DNA from: Alcanivorax hongdengensis A-11-3
GTDB lineage: Bacteria > Pseudomonadota > Gammaproteobacteria > Pseudomonadales > Alcanivoracaceae
Length of the DNA stretch: 64,000 nucleotides
Reading direction: 5' to 3'
NCBI RefSeq assembly: GCF_000300995.1
Contig: NZ_AMRJ01000004.1
Location: 1-64,000 of the forward strand
Below are positions 6,018 to 14,587 of the stretch, piece after piece. A model generated the notes under the pieces. It was not told where the DNA came from. It saw only the letters and a list, made by a program, of their open reading frames with translations, and did not search any database. The translations under genes were made by a program, and so were the position numbers. How positions within the stretch are numbered: position 1 is the stretch's first letter; the number at the start of each line of letters is the position of its first letter.

Positions 6018-8705
6018 ATGCTCGCCAAGCTGTTCGGTGGCACTCACCGCAAAAACCGGGTGTACGATTTCCACGGTGGCGTGCACCCGCCGGAGAACAA
6101 GCAGCAGTCCAACGGCACTGCGATCCAGCCCGGCCCGCTGCCGGCCCGGCTGATCTTGCCGCTGAACATGCATATCGGGGCCCCGGCCAAACCGCTGGTG
6201 GCCCCCGGTGACAAGGTGCTCAAGGGCCAGATGATCGCCGAGCCGGTGGGCGCGGTGAGCGCCGCCATCCATGCCCCCACCTCCGGCACCGTCAGTGCCA
6301 TCGGCCCGCGGCCGATTCAGCATCCCTCCGGCATGGACGCCATCTGCATCGTCATCGACAGCGATGGCGAAGACCGCTGGGTGGACCATCAGGGCATCGC
6401 CGACTACACCGAGCTGAGCCCCGGCGAGCTGGTCGACACCATTCGCCAGGCGGGCATCGCCGGCATGGGCGGCGCCGGCTTCCCCACCAGCATCAAGGTC
6501 AACTTGGGCGATCACCAGCGGGTGGAACAGCTCATCATCAACGCGGTGGAGTGCGAGCCCTATATCACCGCCGACGACCGCCTGATGCGCGAGCGCGCCG
6601 CCGACATCGTCGCCGGTATCCATATCCTGCAATACCTGCTCAACCCGCGCCGCACCCTGATCGGCATCGAGGACAACAAACCCGAGGCCATCTCCGCCAT
6701 CAAGCGCGCCTGCAAGGGCTGCGATATCGAAGTGCGGGTGGTGCCCACCAAGTACCCCTCCGGTGGCGAGAAACAGCTGATCCAGCTGCTCACCGGCAAG
6801 GAAGTGGCCAGCGGCCAGCTGCCCGCCCAGGTGGGCGTGGTGTGCCAGAACGTGGGCACCGCCTTTGCCATCCAGCGGGCGGTCTGCCATGGCGAGCCGC
6901 TGCTGTCTCGCATTACCACGCTCACCGGCGATGCGGTGGCCCAACCGGGCAACTACGAGACCCTGCTGGGCACCCCGGTGGCAGACCTGCTGCAACATGG
7001 CGGTGTGCACAGCCAGCAGCTGGGCCGGCTGGTGATGGGCGGGCCGATGATGGGCTTCACCCTGCACAACCCGGCGGTGCCGGTGGTCAAGACCACGAAC
7101 TGCATCATTGCCGCCAGCCCGCAGGAGCTGCCCGAGCCGCCGCCGGAGCAACCCTGCATCCGCTGCGGCTCCTGTGCCGAGGCCTGCCCGGCCAACCTGT
7201 TGCCCCAACAGCTTTACTGGCATGCCAAGAACGACGATCTGGACAAGGCCCTGCACCACAACCTGATGGACTGCATCGAGTGTGGCGCCTGCGCCTATGT
7301 CTGCCCCAGCCATATTCCGCTGGTGCAGTACTACCGCTACGCCAAGGGCGAGGTGCGCCAGCGCGCCGCCGACCAGGTGAAGGCCGACAAGGCCCGCCAG
7401 CGTTTCGAGGCGCGCCAGGCCCGTATCGAACAGGAACAGGCGGAAAAAGAAGCCCGCCGCCAGGCACGCCTGGAAGCCAATCGCAAGAAGAAGGAAGCCG
7501 GCGCCGCGGCCCCGACCGGCCCCAGCGCCGAGCAGGCCGCCGCGCTCAAACAGGCCTCGCTGGAGGCCTCCAAGGCCTACAAGGCCGCAGTGAAAGCCGC
7601 CAAGACGGCGGAAGCCCAAGGCGACGATAACGCCGCCGACCTGAAAGCCGAGGCCGAGCGCCTCAAGGCCGTGGCGGACAAGGCCAAGGCCGCGGTGCGC
7701 GACGCCAAGGCCGACGCCCCGGCCGTGGCGGCCCCGGCGGACGATGCCGTCGCCAGCCTGAAAAAGCAGGTTGGCGATGCCTCCAGCGCCTACAAGGCCG
7801 CCGTCAAAGCGGCCAAGGACGCCGAAGCCAGCGGCGCCGACGATGCCGGCGACCTGCGCGCCCGGGCGGAGGCACTGAAAGCCACCGCCGACCGGCTCAA
7901 GGCCGAGCTGCGTGACGCCAAGGCCAACGCCCCGACCACGCCAGCGGCGCCCCAGACGGACCCGGTGGCCGAGCTGAAAAAGCAGGTTGGTGACGCCTCC
8001 TCCGCCTACAAGAGCGCCGTGAAAGCGGCCAAGGAGGCGGAAGCACAAGGCGCCGACAACGCCGCCGAGCTGCGCGCCGAGGCCGACCGCCTGAAAGCCG
8101 TGGCCGATCAGCTCAAGGCCGACCTGCGCGATGCCAAGGCCAATGCGCCGGCACCGGCCAAGGCCGCGCCCGCCGGCAAGGCGCCGCCGGCGGACAGCCC
8201 GAAAGTGCCGGAAAGCGACGCGCCGCAATCCGTGGCCGGCGTGGACCCGGAGCAGGCCGCCAAGCGCCAGAAGCGCCTCAAAGCCCTGAAAACCGCCTAC
8301 AACATGGCCCACAAGCAGTACAAGGACGCCCACGCCGCGCTGGAGCGCGCCGAGCGCCACGAGGAACTCAGCGCCGACGAGTTCAACGCCATGCAGCAGA
8401 AGGTGGACAAGCTCAAGGGCAAGGCCGATGTGGCCCGTGATGCCCTGGATGCGCTGGTGGAAGAGGCCAAGGCCGATATCCGCGCCCACACCGGCAAGGA
8501 CCTGAAAACCCTGAAGCTGGAAGCCGCCCGCGCGGAAAGCGCCCTGGCCGACAAGCAGCAGGAACTGGCCCAGCGCCGCGACAGCGCCGCCGAAGAGACC
8601 CTGGAAGCGCTGGAAGCGGAACTCAAGGCCCTGGAAACCGAAGCCCACATCGCCCGCAAGGCCCTCAAGCAGGCCGTTGAAGAACAGGGGTTAGTGGAAG
8701 AATGA
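6018..8705 (+). CDS. rnfC: Rnf complex NADH-side subunit RnfC with long repetitive C-terminus
   Basis: RnfC carries the FMN/NADH-binding core and two [4Fe-4S] motifs, CIRCGSCAEACP and CIECGACAYVCP, at about residues 380-430. After the core the protein runs into an Ala/Lys/Glu-rich region. Between about residues 505 and 710 are three repeats of roughly 70 residues, each with a core like ASSAYKAAVKAAKDAE and an end like LRDAKANAP. A further coiled-coil-like stretch follows to the end. The total is 895 residues, longer than the roughly 740 of the E. coli protein, which also has an extended tail. ATG 6018 is 7 nt after GGAGGT; the open frame upstream is not needed. Confidence 0.93.
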   Translation: MLAKLFGGTHRKNRVYDFHGGVHPPENKQQSNGTAIQPGPLPARLILPLNMHIGAPAKPLVAPGDKVLKGQMIAEPVGAVSAAIHAPTSGTVSAIGPRPIQHPSGMDAICIVIDSDGEDRWVDHQGIADYTELSPGELVDTIRQAGIAGMGGAGFPTSIKVNLGDHQRVEQLIINAVECEPYITADDRLMRERAADIVAGIHILQYLLNPRRTLIGIEDNKPEAISAIKRACKGCDIEVRVVPTKYPSGGEKQLIQLLTGKEVASGQLPAQVGVVCQNVGTAFAIQRAVCHGEPLLSRITTLTGDAVAQPGNYETLLGTPVADLLQHGGVHSQQLGRLVMGGPMMGFTLHNPAVPVVKTTNCIIAASPQELPEPPPEQPCIRCGSCAEACPANLLPQQLYWHAKNDDLDKALHHNLMDCIECGACAYVCPSHIPLVQYYRYAKGEVRQRAADQVKADKARQRFEARQARIEQEQAEKEARRQARLEANRKKKEAGAAAPTGPSAEQAAALKQASLEASKAYKAAVKAAKTAEAQGDDNAADLKAEAERLKAVADKAKAAVRDAKADAPAVAAPADDAVASLKKQVGDASSAYKAAVKAAKDAEASGADDAGDLRARAEALKATADRLKAELRDAKANAPTTPAAPQTDPVAELKKQVGDASSAYKSAVKAAKEAEAQGADNAAELRAEADRLKAVADQLKADLRDAKANAPAPAKAAPAGKAPPADSPKVPESDAPQSVAGVDPEQAAKRQKRLKALKTAYNMAHKQYKDAHAALERAERHEELSADEFNAMQQKVDKLKGKADVARDALDALVEEAKADIRAHTGKDLKTLKLEAARAESALADKQQELAQRRDSAAEETLEALEAELKALETEAHIARKALKQAVEEQGLVEE

Positions 8706-8751
8706 AACGCATGCAGGCATCCATGCAACACGCAACACGCGAACACCTCGC

Positions 8752-8828
8752 AGGGCGGACATTCCCGCAGGGAATCTCCGCCATCATGACGCCAACGGCG
8801 GAGATGGGCTCACGCCCATTTCCGCCCT
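8752..8828. repeat. Palindromic intergenic repeat between rnfC and rnfD
   Basis: The outer arms are AGGGCGGA (8752-8759) and TCCGCCCT (8821-8828). An inner hairpin pairs TCTCCGCC (8775-8782) with GGCGGAGA (8797-8804). There is no U-tract, so it is not an obvious terminator; the operon continues past it. Confidence 0.7.
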
Positions 8829-8854
8829 ACCTGAAAGGTAAGGGCTAAACCGAC

Positions 8855-9874
8855 ATGAGCCTGATCAGTTCCACCTCACCGCACACCACCGGCAAGACCG
8901 ACACCGGCGCCTTCATGCGCCAGGTGCTCTACGCCACCCTGCCCGGGCTGGCAGTGCTCACCTGGCAGTTCGGCTGGGGCTCGGTGATCAATGTGCTGTG
9001 GGCCGTGCTGGTGGCCCTGCTCAGTGAAGCGGCCATTCTCAAGGCCCGTGGCCGGCCGCTGGGCTTTTACCTGAAGGATTACAGCGCCGTGGTCACCGCC
9101 GTGCTGCTGGGCCTGGCCCTGCCGCCCACCGCGCCCTGGTGGCTGACGCTGATCGGCGTCAGCTTTGCCATCATTGTCGCCAAGCAACTCTATGGCGGCC
9201 TGGGCATGAACCCCTTCAACCCGGCCATGGTCGGCTATGTGCTGCTGCTGATTTCATTCCCGGCGGCCATGACCCGCTGGATCGCCCCGGGCCAGACGCC
9301 GGAGCCGGCCCAGAGCTGGCAGCTGTTTCTCGGCCAGGCCGGCGTGGACGGCTTCAGCGGCGCCACGCCACTGGATACCTTCCGTACCTGGGCCGGCAAC
9401 GCCAGCGAACTGAGCGGCCATGCCATCCTGCACGGCCAGTTCGCCGGGCTTGGCTGGGAGTGGGTCAATCTGGCGTTTCTGCTGGGCGGCCTCTACCTGC
9501 TGGCCCGTCGCATCATTACCTGGCAGATCCCCGCCGCCTTCCTGCTGGGCGTGGCGGTGCCGGCGCTGATTGCCTCGCTGGTGGACCCGGTGCGTTTTGC
9601 CGGCCCGCTGTTCCACCTGTTTTCCGGCGGTACCATGCTGGGCGCCTTCTTCATCGCCACCGACCCGGTGACCGCCGCCACCAGCCGGCTGGGGCGTTTC
9701 ATCTATGCCCTGCTGATCGGCGTGCTGATCTGGGTGATCCGCAGCTTCGGCGGCTACCCGGATGCGGTGGCCTTCTCGGTGCTGCTGCTCAACCTGTGCG
9801 CGCCCTTCATCGATTACTACACCCAGCCGCGCACCTATGGCCACCGCAAGGCCAACCGGGGGGTCGGCTCATGA
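8855..9874 (+). CDS. rnfD: Rnf complex flavoprotein membrane subunit RnfD
   Basis: A 339-residue polytopic membrane protein with many transmembrane helices. The motif GFSGATPLD carries the threonine to which FMN is covalently attached in this family through a phosphoester bond. The other family block is GGLGMNPFNPAMVGY near residue 115. It passes electrons through the membrane part of the complex together with RnfA, RnfE and RnfG. Its stop overlaps the rnfG start (ATGA), implying translational coupling. Confidence 0.95.
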   Translation: MSLISSTSPHTTGKTDTGAFMRQVLYATLPGLAVLTWQFGWGSVINVLWAVLVALLSEAAILKARGRPLGFYLKDYSAVVTAVLLGLALPPTAPWWLTLIGVSFAIIVAKQLYGGLGMNPFNPAMVGYVLLLISFPAAMTRWIAPGQTPEPAQSWQLFLGQAGVDGFSGATPLDTFRTWAGNASELSGHAILHGQFAGLGWEWVNLAFLLGGLYLLARRIITWQIPAAFLLGVAVPALIASLVDPVRFAGPLFHLFSGGTMLGAFFIATDPVTAATSRLGRFIYALLIGVLIWVIRSFGGYPDAVAFSVLLLNLCAPFIDYYTQPRTYGHRKANRGVGS

Positions 9875-10515
9875 TTGGCACCATCAGCAAGAACACCGTG
9901 ATCCTGAGCCTGTTTGCCATCGGCACCGCCGCCACCCTGGCAATCACCAACGAGGCCACCCTCAGCCAGGTGAACTGCAACAAGCAGCAGGCCCTGTCCA
10001 GCTCGCTGGCCCAGGTGATGCCGCAAGACCACCACGACCGGCCGCTGCTCAGTGACCGCACCACCGTCAACGACCCGCAACTGGGTCGCGGCGATCACCA
10101 CATTTACCGGGCGCAGCTGAACGGCGCGCCCAGCGGCGCGGTACTGGAAGCCACCGCGCCGGACGGTTACGGTGGCCCCATCAACCTGATCGTGGGCGTG
10201 GACATGGATGGCCAGATTCTCGGTGTGCGCGTGGTACCACCGCACAACGAAACCCCGGGGCTGGGCGACCATATCGAAACCAAGAAATCCCACTGGATCT
10301 TCAGTTTCAACGGCAAATCCCTGGGCAACCCGGATAACGCCGGCTGGGCGGTGAAGAAAGACGGCGGCACCTTCGACAGCTTCACCGGTGCCACCATCAC
10401 CCCCCGTGCCGTGGTCGGTGCCGTGCACCGTGCCCTGCTCTATTTCCAGGCCCACCGCGACGCGCTATTCGCGGCGCCGGCCGACCGTATCAAGGCGGAG
10501 TCCTGCAATGGCTGA
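9871..10515 (+). CDS. rnfG: Rnf complex periplasmic flavoprotein subunit RnfG
   Basis: An N-terminal membrane anchor (about residues 7-25) is followed by an FMN-binding domain of about 190 residues. The covalent flavin site is [12 protein letters not shown] near residue 170, the (S/T)GAT motif flavinylated on threonine by ApbE-type transferases. No apbE gene is in this window. The protein is 214 residues long, starts inside the rnfD stop and ends 8 bp inside rnfE, so D, G and E are coupled, in contrast to the repeat-filled gaps before rnfD. Confidence 0.94.
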   Translation: MIGTISKNTVILSLFAIGTAATLAITNEATLSQVNCNKQQALSSSLAQVMPQDHHDRPLLSDRTTVNDPQLGRGDHHIYRAQLNGAPSGAVLEATAPDGYGGPINLIVGVDMDGQILGVRVVPPHNETPGLGDHIETKKSHWIFSFNGKSLGNPDNAGWAVKKDGGTFDSFTGATITPRAVVGAVHRALLYFQAHRDALFAAPADRIKAESCNG

Positions 10516-11221
10516 TGCAAACTACAAGAAGATCACCATGGATGGGCTGTGGAACAACAACCCGGCCACGGTACAGATTCTCGGCCTGTGCCCGCTGCTG
10601 GCGGTGACCGGCTCGGTGGTCAACGCCATGGGCCTGGGCCTGGCTACCCTGGTGGTGCTGATGGGCTCCAACGCCTGCGTGTCGCTGATCCGCAACTACG
10701 TCACCGACGCCGTGCGCCTGCCGGCCTTCGTGATGATCATCGCCGCCATGGTGACGGTGATCGAAATGCTGATGCAGGCCTACACCTTCGAGCTCTACCA
10801 GATTCTCGGCATCTTTATCCCGTTGATCGTCACCAACTGCACGGTGCTGGGCCGCGCCGATGCCTTCGCCAGCAAGAACGGCGTACTGCCGGCCATGGTC
10901 GACGGCATGATGATGGGCGCCGGCTTCCTGGTGGTGCTGCTGTTGCTGGGCGGCATGCGTGAACTGATTGGCCAGGGCACCCTGTTTGCCAACATGCAGC
11001 TGCTGTTCGGGCCGGTGGCGGCCAACTGGGAAATCGACGTGATCCACAACTACGGCGGCTTCCTGCTGGCCATCCTGCCGCCGGGGGCCTTCCTGGGCCT
11101 GGGGCTGATCATTGCCGGCAAGAACGTGATCGACAAACGCCTCAAGGACGCGCAAAAGGCCAGGGCCAGCGACGAGCCCAAGGTCAGCCGCCGGGTGCGT
11201 ACCACTGGCAAGGTTAGCTAA
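10508..11221 (+). CDS. rnfE: Rnf complex membrane subunit RnfE
   Basis: This 237-residue membrane protein is a paralogue of RnfA. The shared strings are [13 protein letters not shown] near the N-terminus and [10 protein letters not shown] in the middle, each with the conserved cysteine proposed to ligate the intramembrane cluster at the RnfA-RnfE interface. The start is ATG 10508, overlapping rnfG by 8 bp. It is the last gene of the operon. In many gammaproteobacteria nth follows directly; here nth is 3.4 kb further on. Confidence 0.94.
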   Translation: MADANYKKITMDGLWNNNPATVQILGLCPLLAVTGSVVNAMGLGLATLVVLMGSNACVSLIRNYVTDAVRLPAFVMIIAAMVTVIEMLMQAYTFELYQILGIFIPLIVTNCTVLGRADAFASKNGVLPAMVDGMMMGAGFLVVLLLLGGMRELIGQGTLFANMQLLFGPVAANWEIDVIHNYGGFLLAILPPGAFLGLGLIIAGKNVIDKRLKDAQKARASDEPKVSRRVRTTGKVS

Positions 11222-11225
11222 ACCA

Positions 11226-11312
11226 CACCCCCTCTAGCTCCCCCTCCGGGAGGGGGAGGATCTACTCCCTCCCCTTTTCAAGGGGAGGGCCGGGGTGGGG
11301 TCAGGGTGGGGT
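11226..11312. repeat. GC-rich repeat with two hairpins and a G-run cluster downstream of rnfE
   Basis: Hairpin one is CCCCCTCCGGGAGGGGG. Hairpin two pairs CCCTCCCC with GGGGAGGG around a TTTTCAA loop. The plus strand then has six runs of three or four G within 31 bases (11281-11311), a G-quadruplex-like pattern. It may end rnf transcription, although no U-tract is present. Confidence 0.55.
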
Positions 11313-11323
11313 CATGGCTAGAG

Positions 11324-11815
11324 TCACACCCACACCGCCGTGCCGATCAGCACCAGGGCAATCAGCCCGTGGGGCAGGAAGACATGGCGCCAGCAGAGAA
11401 TGCGCAGCAGCTCCCGCCAGCCGCCCTGGTGACGGCTATGGTCCCAGCTGGCGGCACTCTGAAACGGCGCCAGCGACGCAATGTCACCGCGAAAAAATGC
11501 CTCGATTTTTTCGATGCGGGCAAAGTGCGCCGACTGAAACGCCTTCCAGTGCCCCTCTACCCACCAGAACATCAGGCTGCCGAGCACCCCCACCCAGAGC
11601 AATGCCGGGCGTTCGAAAAAGGCACCGGAGCCGGCCAGCATGCCCGCCAGGGTCAGGCTCCAGGCCTTGATGGTCAGGGATTTCTGGTCGAATGCATCAA
11701 TCAGGCCGGTAAGATGGAAATACTCCGCCTGCAGTTGTTGTTCCCGTTGTGACACTCCATTCCCCCACAATAAATCGATCAGATTGTCCGATAATGTGGC
11801 GCTATTTAACGCCAT
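11324..11815 (-). CDS. Small membrane protein of unknown function, 163 aa
   Basis: A soluble N-terminal segment of about 45 residues (QREQQLQAEYFHLTGLID) precedes two adjacent hydrophobic segments (about residues 48-66 and 70-88). A middle loop follows, then a final hydrophobic segment at the C-terminus. The layout resembles two-helix membrane proteins of the SLATT/S-2TM kind, but no diagnostic motif is visible and I do not assign a family. It is divergent from the hemerythrin gene with only 46 bp between them, so their promoters must be close or overlapping. Confidence 0.6.
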   Translation of the reverse strand: MALNSATLSDNLIDLLWGNGVSQREQQLQAEYFHLTGLIDAFDQKSLTIKAWSLTLAGMLAGSGAFFERPALLWVGVLGSLMFWWVEGHWKAFQSAHFARIEKIEAFFRGDIASLAPFQSAASWDHSRHQGGWRELLRILCWRHVFLPHGLIALVLIGTAVWV

Positions 11816-11861
11816 TCATTCGGCGCACACAAAACCGCACAGTAGCAACAGGAGGAACGCC

Positions 11862-12434
11862 ATGAACACGCCACTTGTGAATGCTGTGCTGCAACGCCGC
11901 CAACTGCCGGACACCATCCGTGCCCGCCTTTATGGACCACCGCGGGACCAGTGGCGCGAGCACCCGCATTACCTGATCAGCGACGCCCGTGCCCTGCAAC
12001 GCAACCACAACAGCCTGAAGCGCCAGGCCCGCCAGTATCATGGTGCCCTCACCCATCTGATCAATCAGCCGGACGCCCGCCGCGACAGTGAAGAGAACCG
12101 GCAATTGCGCCAAACCCTTGCCCACCATGGCCGCACCCTGTTGAAAAACCTGCACAGCCATCACGGCTTTGAAGACAGCAGCGTGTTCCCGGTACTGCGC
12201 CTGCATCACCCGCGTCTGCAGGATGCCTTCACCCTGCTGGAAAACGACCATCAGGCCCTGGACGGCCTGCTGGCCGATATCGATATGGCCATTGCTGATG
12301 TGCCAGCCTTTGCAGCCACCCCCGCCACGCTGGAAAAGGCCCATGGCCAGGCCGCGCAACTGGATGCCTTGCTGCACCGCCACATGGACGATGAAGAGGA
12401 CATTCTGGTGCCGATTTACCTGGCATCTATGTAA
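11862..12434 (+). CDS. Hemerythrin HHE-domain protein
   Basis: The histidine/carboxylate pattern of a di-iron hemerythrin helix bundle is present: H50 and H60 region, HSHHGFED around residues 98-105, ENDHQAL with H130, and HRHMDDEED around residues 172-180. Such proteins bind oxygen or nitric oxide, or store or sense iron. ATG 11862 follows CAGGAGGAACGC, a strong ribosome-binding site; 190 residues. No other domain is fused, so a stand-alone cytoplasmic protein is likely. Confidence 0.82.
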   Translation: MNTPLVNAVLQRRQLPDTIRARLYGPPRDQWREHPHYLISDARALQRNHNSLKRQARQYHGALTHLINQPDARRDSEENRQLRQTLAHHGRTLLKNLHSHHGFEDSSVFPVLRLHHPRLQDAFTLLENDHQALDGLLADIDMAIADVPAFAATPATLEKAHGQAAQLDALLHRHMDDEEDILVPIYLASM

Positions 12435-12544
12435 TTTTTTTCGCTTTATTGAACACTGCGGTTAACACTCTTTTGCAATAACCGGCGAACCCTGACGCAC
12501 CGGCACCGCTCTAAGGGGTAATCAAGCAGAACAAGGAGTGAGCC

Positions 12545-13075
12545 ATGAAAAGTGCAGCGATTGCCGCCCTCAGTGTCGTGGGTACCGTGGCCGTTGCCGG
12601 TGTGGGTTATGGCGCCTACCAGGCCATGACACCGTCCGCTTCCGGCTATGCCAAAGTGGTAAACGTGAAACCGGTGGTGACTCACAGCGAAGAACCGCGG
12701 CAGGAATGTCGCCAGGTCACCGTGCAACACCAGAAGCCGGTGAAGGATGACAAACAGGTGGCCGGCAGTGTGATTGGTGCCGTCATTGGTGGCGTGGTGG
12801 GTCACCAGTTCGGCGGTGGTCACGGCAAGGATGCAGCCACCGCCGGTGGTGCCATTGCCGGCGGTATTGCCGGTAACCGCATTCAGAAAAACATGCAGGA
12901 TAAAAACACCTACACCACCACCGAAGAGCAGTGTCATACGGTGATGGAAAGCAAAAGCCACACCCAGGGTTATGACGTGACCTACACCTTCAACGGTGAT
13001 CAGCAAACCATCCATATGGACAAGCGCCCGGGTGACCGGCTGCGCATCGAAGACGGCGATGTGGTGATGCCGTAA
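12545..13075 (+). CDS. Glycine-zipper outer-membrane-type protein (17 kDa antigen family)
   Basis: A signal-anchor-like N-terminus (MKSAAIAALSVVGTVAVAGV) is followed by a linker with one cysteine and then a glycine-zipper 2TM segment at about residues 75-118, with GAVIGGVVGHQFGGG and GGAIAGGIAGNRIQ separated by a short turn. The C-terminal 60 residues contain a second cysteine in TTEEQCHTVMES. Family members (SlyB, 17 kDa surface antigen) sit in the envelope and affect its integrity. There is no lipobox. It was followed by a terminator now split by a MITE. Confidence 0.82.
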   Translation: MKSAAIAALSVVGTVAVAGVGYGAYQAMTPSASGYAKVVNVKPVVTHSEEPRQECRQVTVQHQKPVKDDKQVAGSVIGAVIGGVVGHQFGGGHGKDAATAGGAIAGGIAGNRIQKNMQDKNTYTTTEEQCHTVMESKSHTQGYDVTYTFNGDQQTIHMDKRPGDRLRIEDGDVVMP

Positions 13076-13110
13076 CAGCCCGCACCCCCAACCACAAAAC
13101 CCGCAACCAC

Positions 13111-13270
13111 AAAAAAGCCCCGGCCGTTATCGTAATGCTGTTCACTTAAGCTTTTAAGTCCCTCTCCCCTTGCGGGGGAGGGGTTGGGGAGAGGGGACCT
13201 GCCTGAAAGGGTTGAGCCAGATTTGCACCGCTTAAGTGAACAGCATTACGGTCGTTATCGGGGCTTTTTT
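13111..13270. terminator. Intrinsic terminator split by a MITE
   Basis: AAAAAAGCCCCG (13111-13122) and CGGGGCTTTTTT (13259-13270) would form a strong bidirectional terminator between the converging glycine-zipper and gltS genes. The element at 13133-13248 has been inserted in its loop. Confidence 0.75.
13133..13248. mobile_element. 116-bp MITE with IS4-like ends
   Basis: Perfect 18-bp terminal inverted repeats (TAATGCTGTTCACTTAAG) flank a GC-rich core that matches the repeat at 3114-3156. The element is bordered by a 12-bp target duplication, 13121-13132 and 13249-13260, with one mismatch. The ends resemble the IS4 terminus, which starts TAATGCCGATCAGTTAAG. No transposase fits inside, so it must have moved in trans. 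Confidence 0.8.
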
Positions 13271-13283
13271 GTGGTGCCGCTGT

Positions 13284-14462
13284 TCAGCTCAGCCAGGTGA
13301 CAAAGGTCTGAATCACCGTGGCATTGGCAATATCCACGATAAAGCCACCCACCACCGGCACGATGATAAAGGCCAGCGGTGAGGGGCCATGGTGCTGGGT
13401 CACCGCCTGAATGTTGGCCACCGCCGTGGGCGTGGCCCCCATGGCGAAGCCACAGTGCCCCGCACAGAGTACCGCCGAGTCATAGTTGCGCCCCATCATT
13501 CGGAACGTCACCAGGGTAATAAAGGCCACTGCCAGCACCACCTGCACCAGCAGCATGGCCAGCATGGGCAGTGCCAGATCCACCAGTTGCAACAGCTGCA
13601 AGCTCATCAGGGTGATGGCCAGGAAAATGCCCAGCGAGGTATTGCCCACCACTTCGATGGTGGCATCGTTGACCCGCCACAGCCGCCGGGCAGCGTTGCC
13701 CAGCAGAATGCAGACAAACAGCACCCAGACGAAGGTCGGCAGCCTGAACACCGAGGCGAAATGCTCGGCGGCCACGGAGCCGACCACCACGCCCACGGAC
13801 AACAGCATCATGATACGAATGGCACTGGCACCGGAAATCGGGTGCGGGGTTTCCTGTTCGTCAAAGTCCGGGTCGCCCTCCACACCATGGGCCGGCACCA
13901 TCAGGTGATAACGACGAATCAGGAACATGGCCAGGGGGCCGCCCAGCAAGGCCCCGAAGATCAGGCCGAAGGTGGCGGAAGCCGCCGCCAGTTCGGTGGC
14001 CCCCTGCAAGCCGGCCTGATGCTCGAAGACCTCAGCCCAGGCGGCGCCGGTACCGTGCCCGCCGGTCATGGTAATGGAGCCCCCCAGCAGGCCGTAGAAC
14101 GGTGACAGGCCCATGAGCTTGGCCATGCCGACACCGGCCAGGTCCTGCAGCATCACCAGCACGATCACCAGCACGGCAAACAGCAGCATGGGCCAGCCGC
14201 CGCGTCGCAACAGCCGAAAATCCGCCGCCAGCCCCACGGCACCAAAGAAGAACAGCATGGCCGGTTCTTTCAGGGCATCGTTGAATTGCAGGGTAATCCC
14301 CCCCAGCTGCAGGGCCGTCACGATAATGGTGGCCAACAGCCCGCCCACCACCGGGTCAGGCATGTTCAGCTGCGAGAGGATATGGATGCGATGCACCAGC
14401 CACTGGCCCACGGCCAGTACGATCAATGCCACCATCAGGGTTTCCATGGCGGAAAACTGCAT
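13284..14462 (-). CDS. gltS: Sodium/glutamate symporter GltS
   Basis: A 392-residue inner-membrane protein with about ten hydrophobic segments in two inverted halves. The family's glycine-rich re-entrant loops are visible as GGSITMTGGHGTGAAW in the first half and GHCGFAMGATPTAVAN in the second. GltS imports glutamate with sodium ions. I start at ATG 14462, where GGAGAG lies 5 nt upstream, rather than at the ATG nine codons earlier. It converges on the glycine-zipper gene across the split terminator and is divergent from nth. Confidence 0.92.
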   Translation of the reverse strand: MQFSAMETLMVALIVLAVGQWLVHRIHILSQLNMPDPVVGGLLATIIVTALQLGGITLQFNDALKEPAMLFFFGAVGLAADFRLLRRGGWPMLLFAVLVIVLVMLQDLAGVGMAKLMGLSPFYGLLGGSITMTGGHGTGAAWAEVFEHQAGLQGATELAAASATFGLIFGALLGGPLAMFLIRRYHLMVPAHGVEGDPDFDEQETPHPISGASAIRIMMLLSVGVVVGSVAAEHFASVFRLPTFVWVLFVCILLGNAARRLWRVNDATIEVVGNTSLGIFLAITLMSLQLLQLVDLALPMLAMLLVQVVLAVAFITLVTFRMMGRNYDSAVLCAGHCGFAMGATPTAVANIQAVTQHHGPSPLAFIIVPVVGGFIVDIANATVIQTFVTWLS

Positions 14463-14587
14463 GGATCTCTCCTTTGATCTCTTCCGCAAGGGCAGAAAAA
14501 TTGGACAGGGACCATTGTAGCCGGTTCCGGCCCCTCACAGGCGAGCGATGATCAGATATACTGCCGGCGCAGCCTGGATGGTGAATC

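Noticed and set aside
5784-8648. A 954-codon open frame antisense to rnfB and rnfC
   Set aside because: It is a by-product of high-GC codon use opposite the Ala/Lys-rich RnfC. Its composition (Gly, Leu, Val, His) is typical of shadow frames, and RnfB/RnfC are certain.
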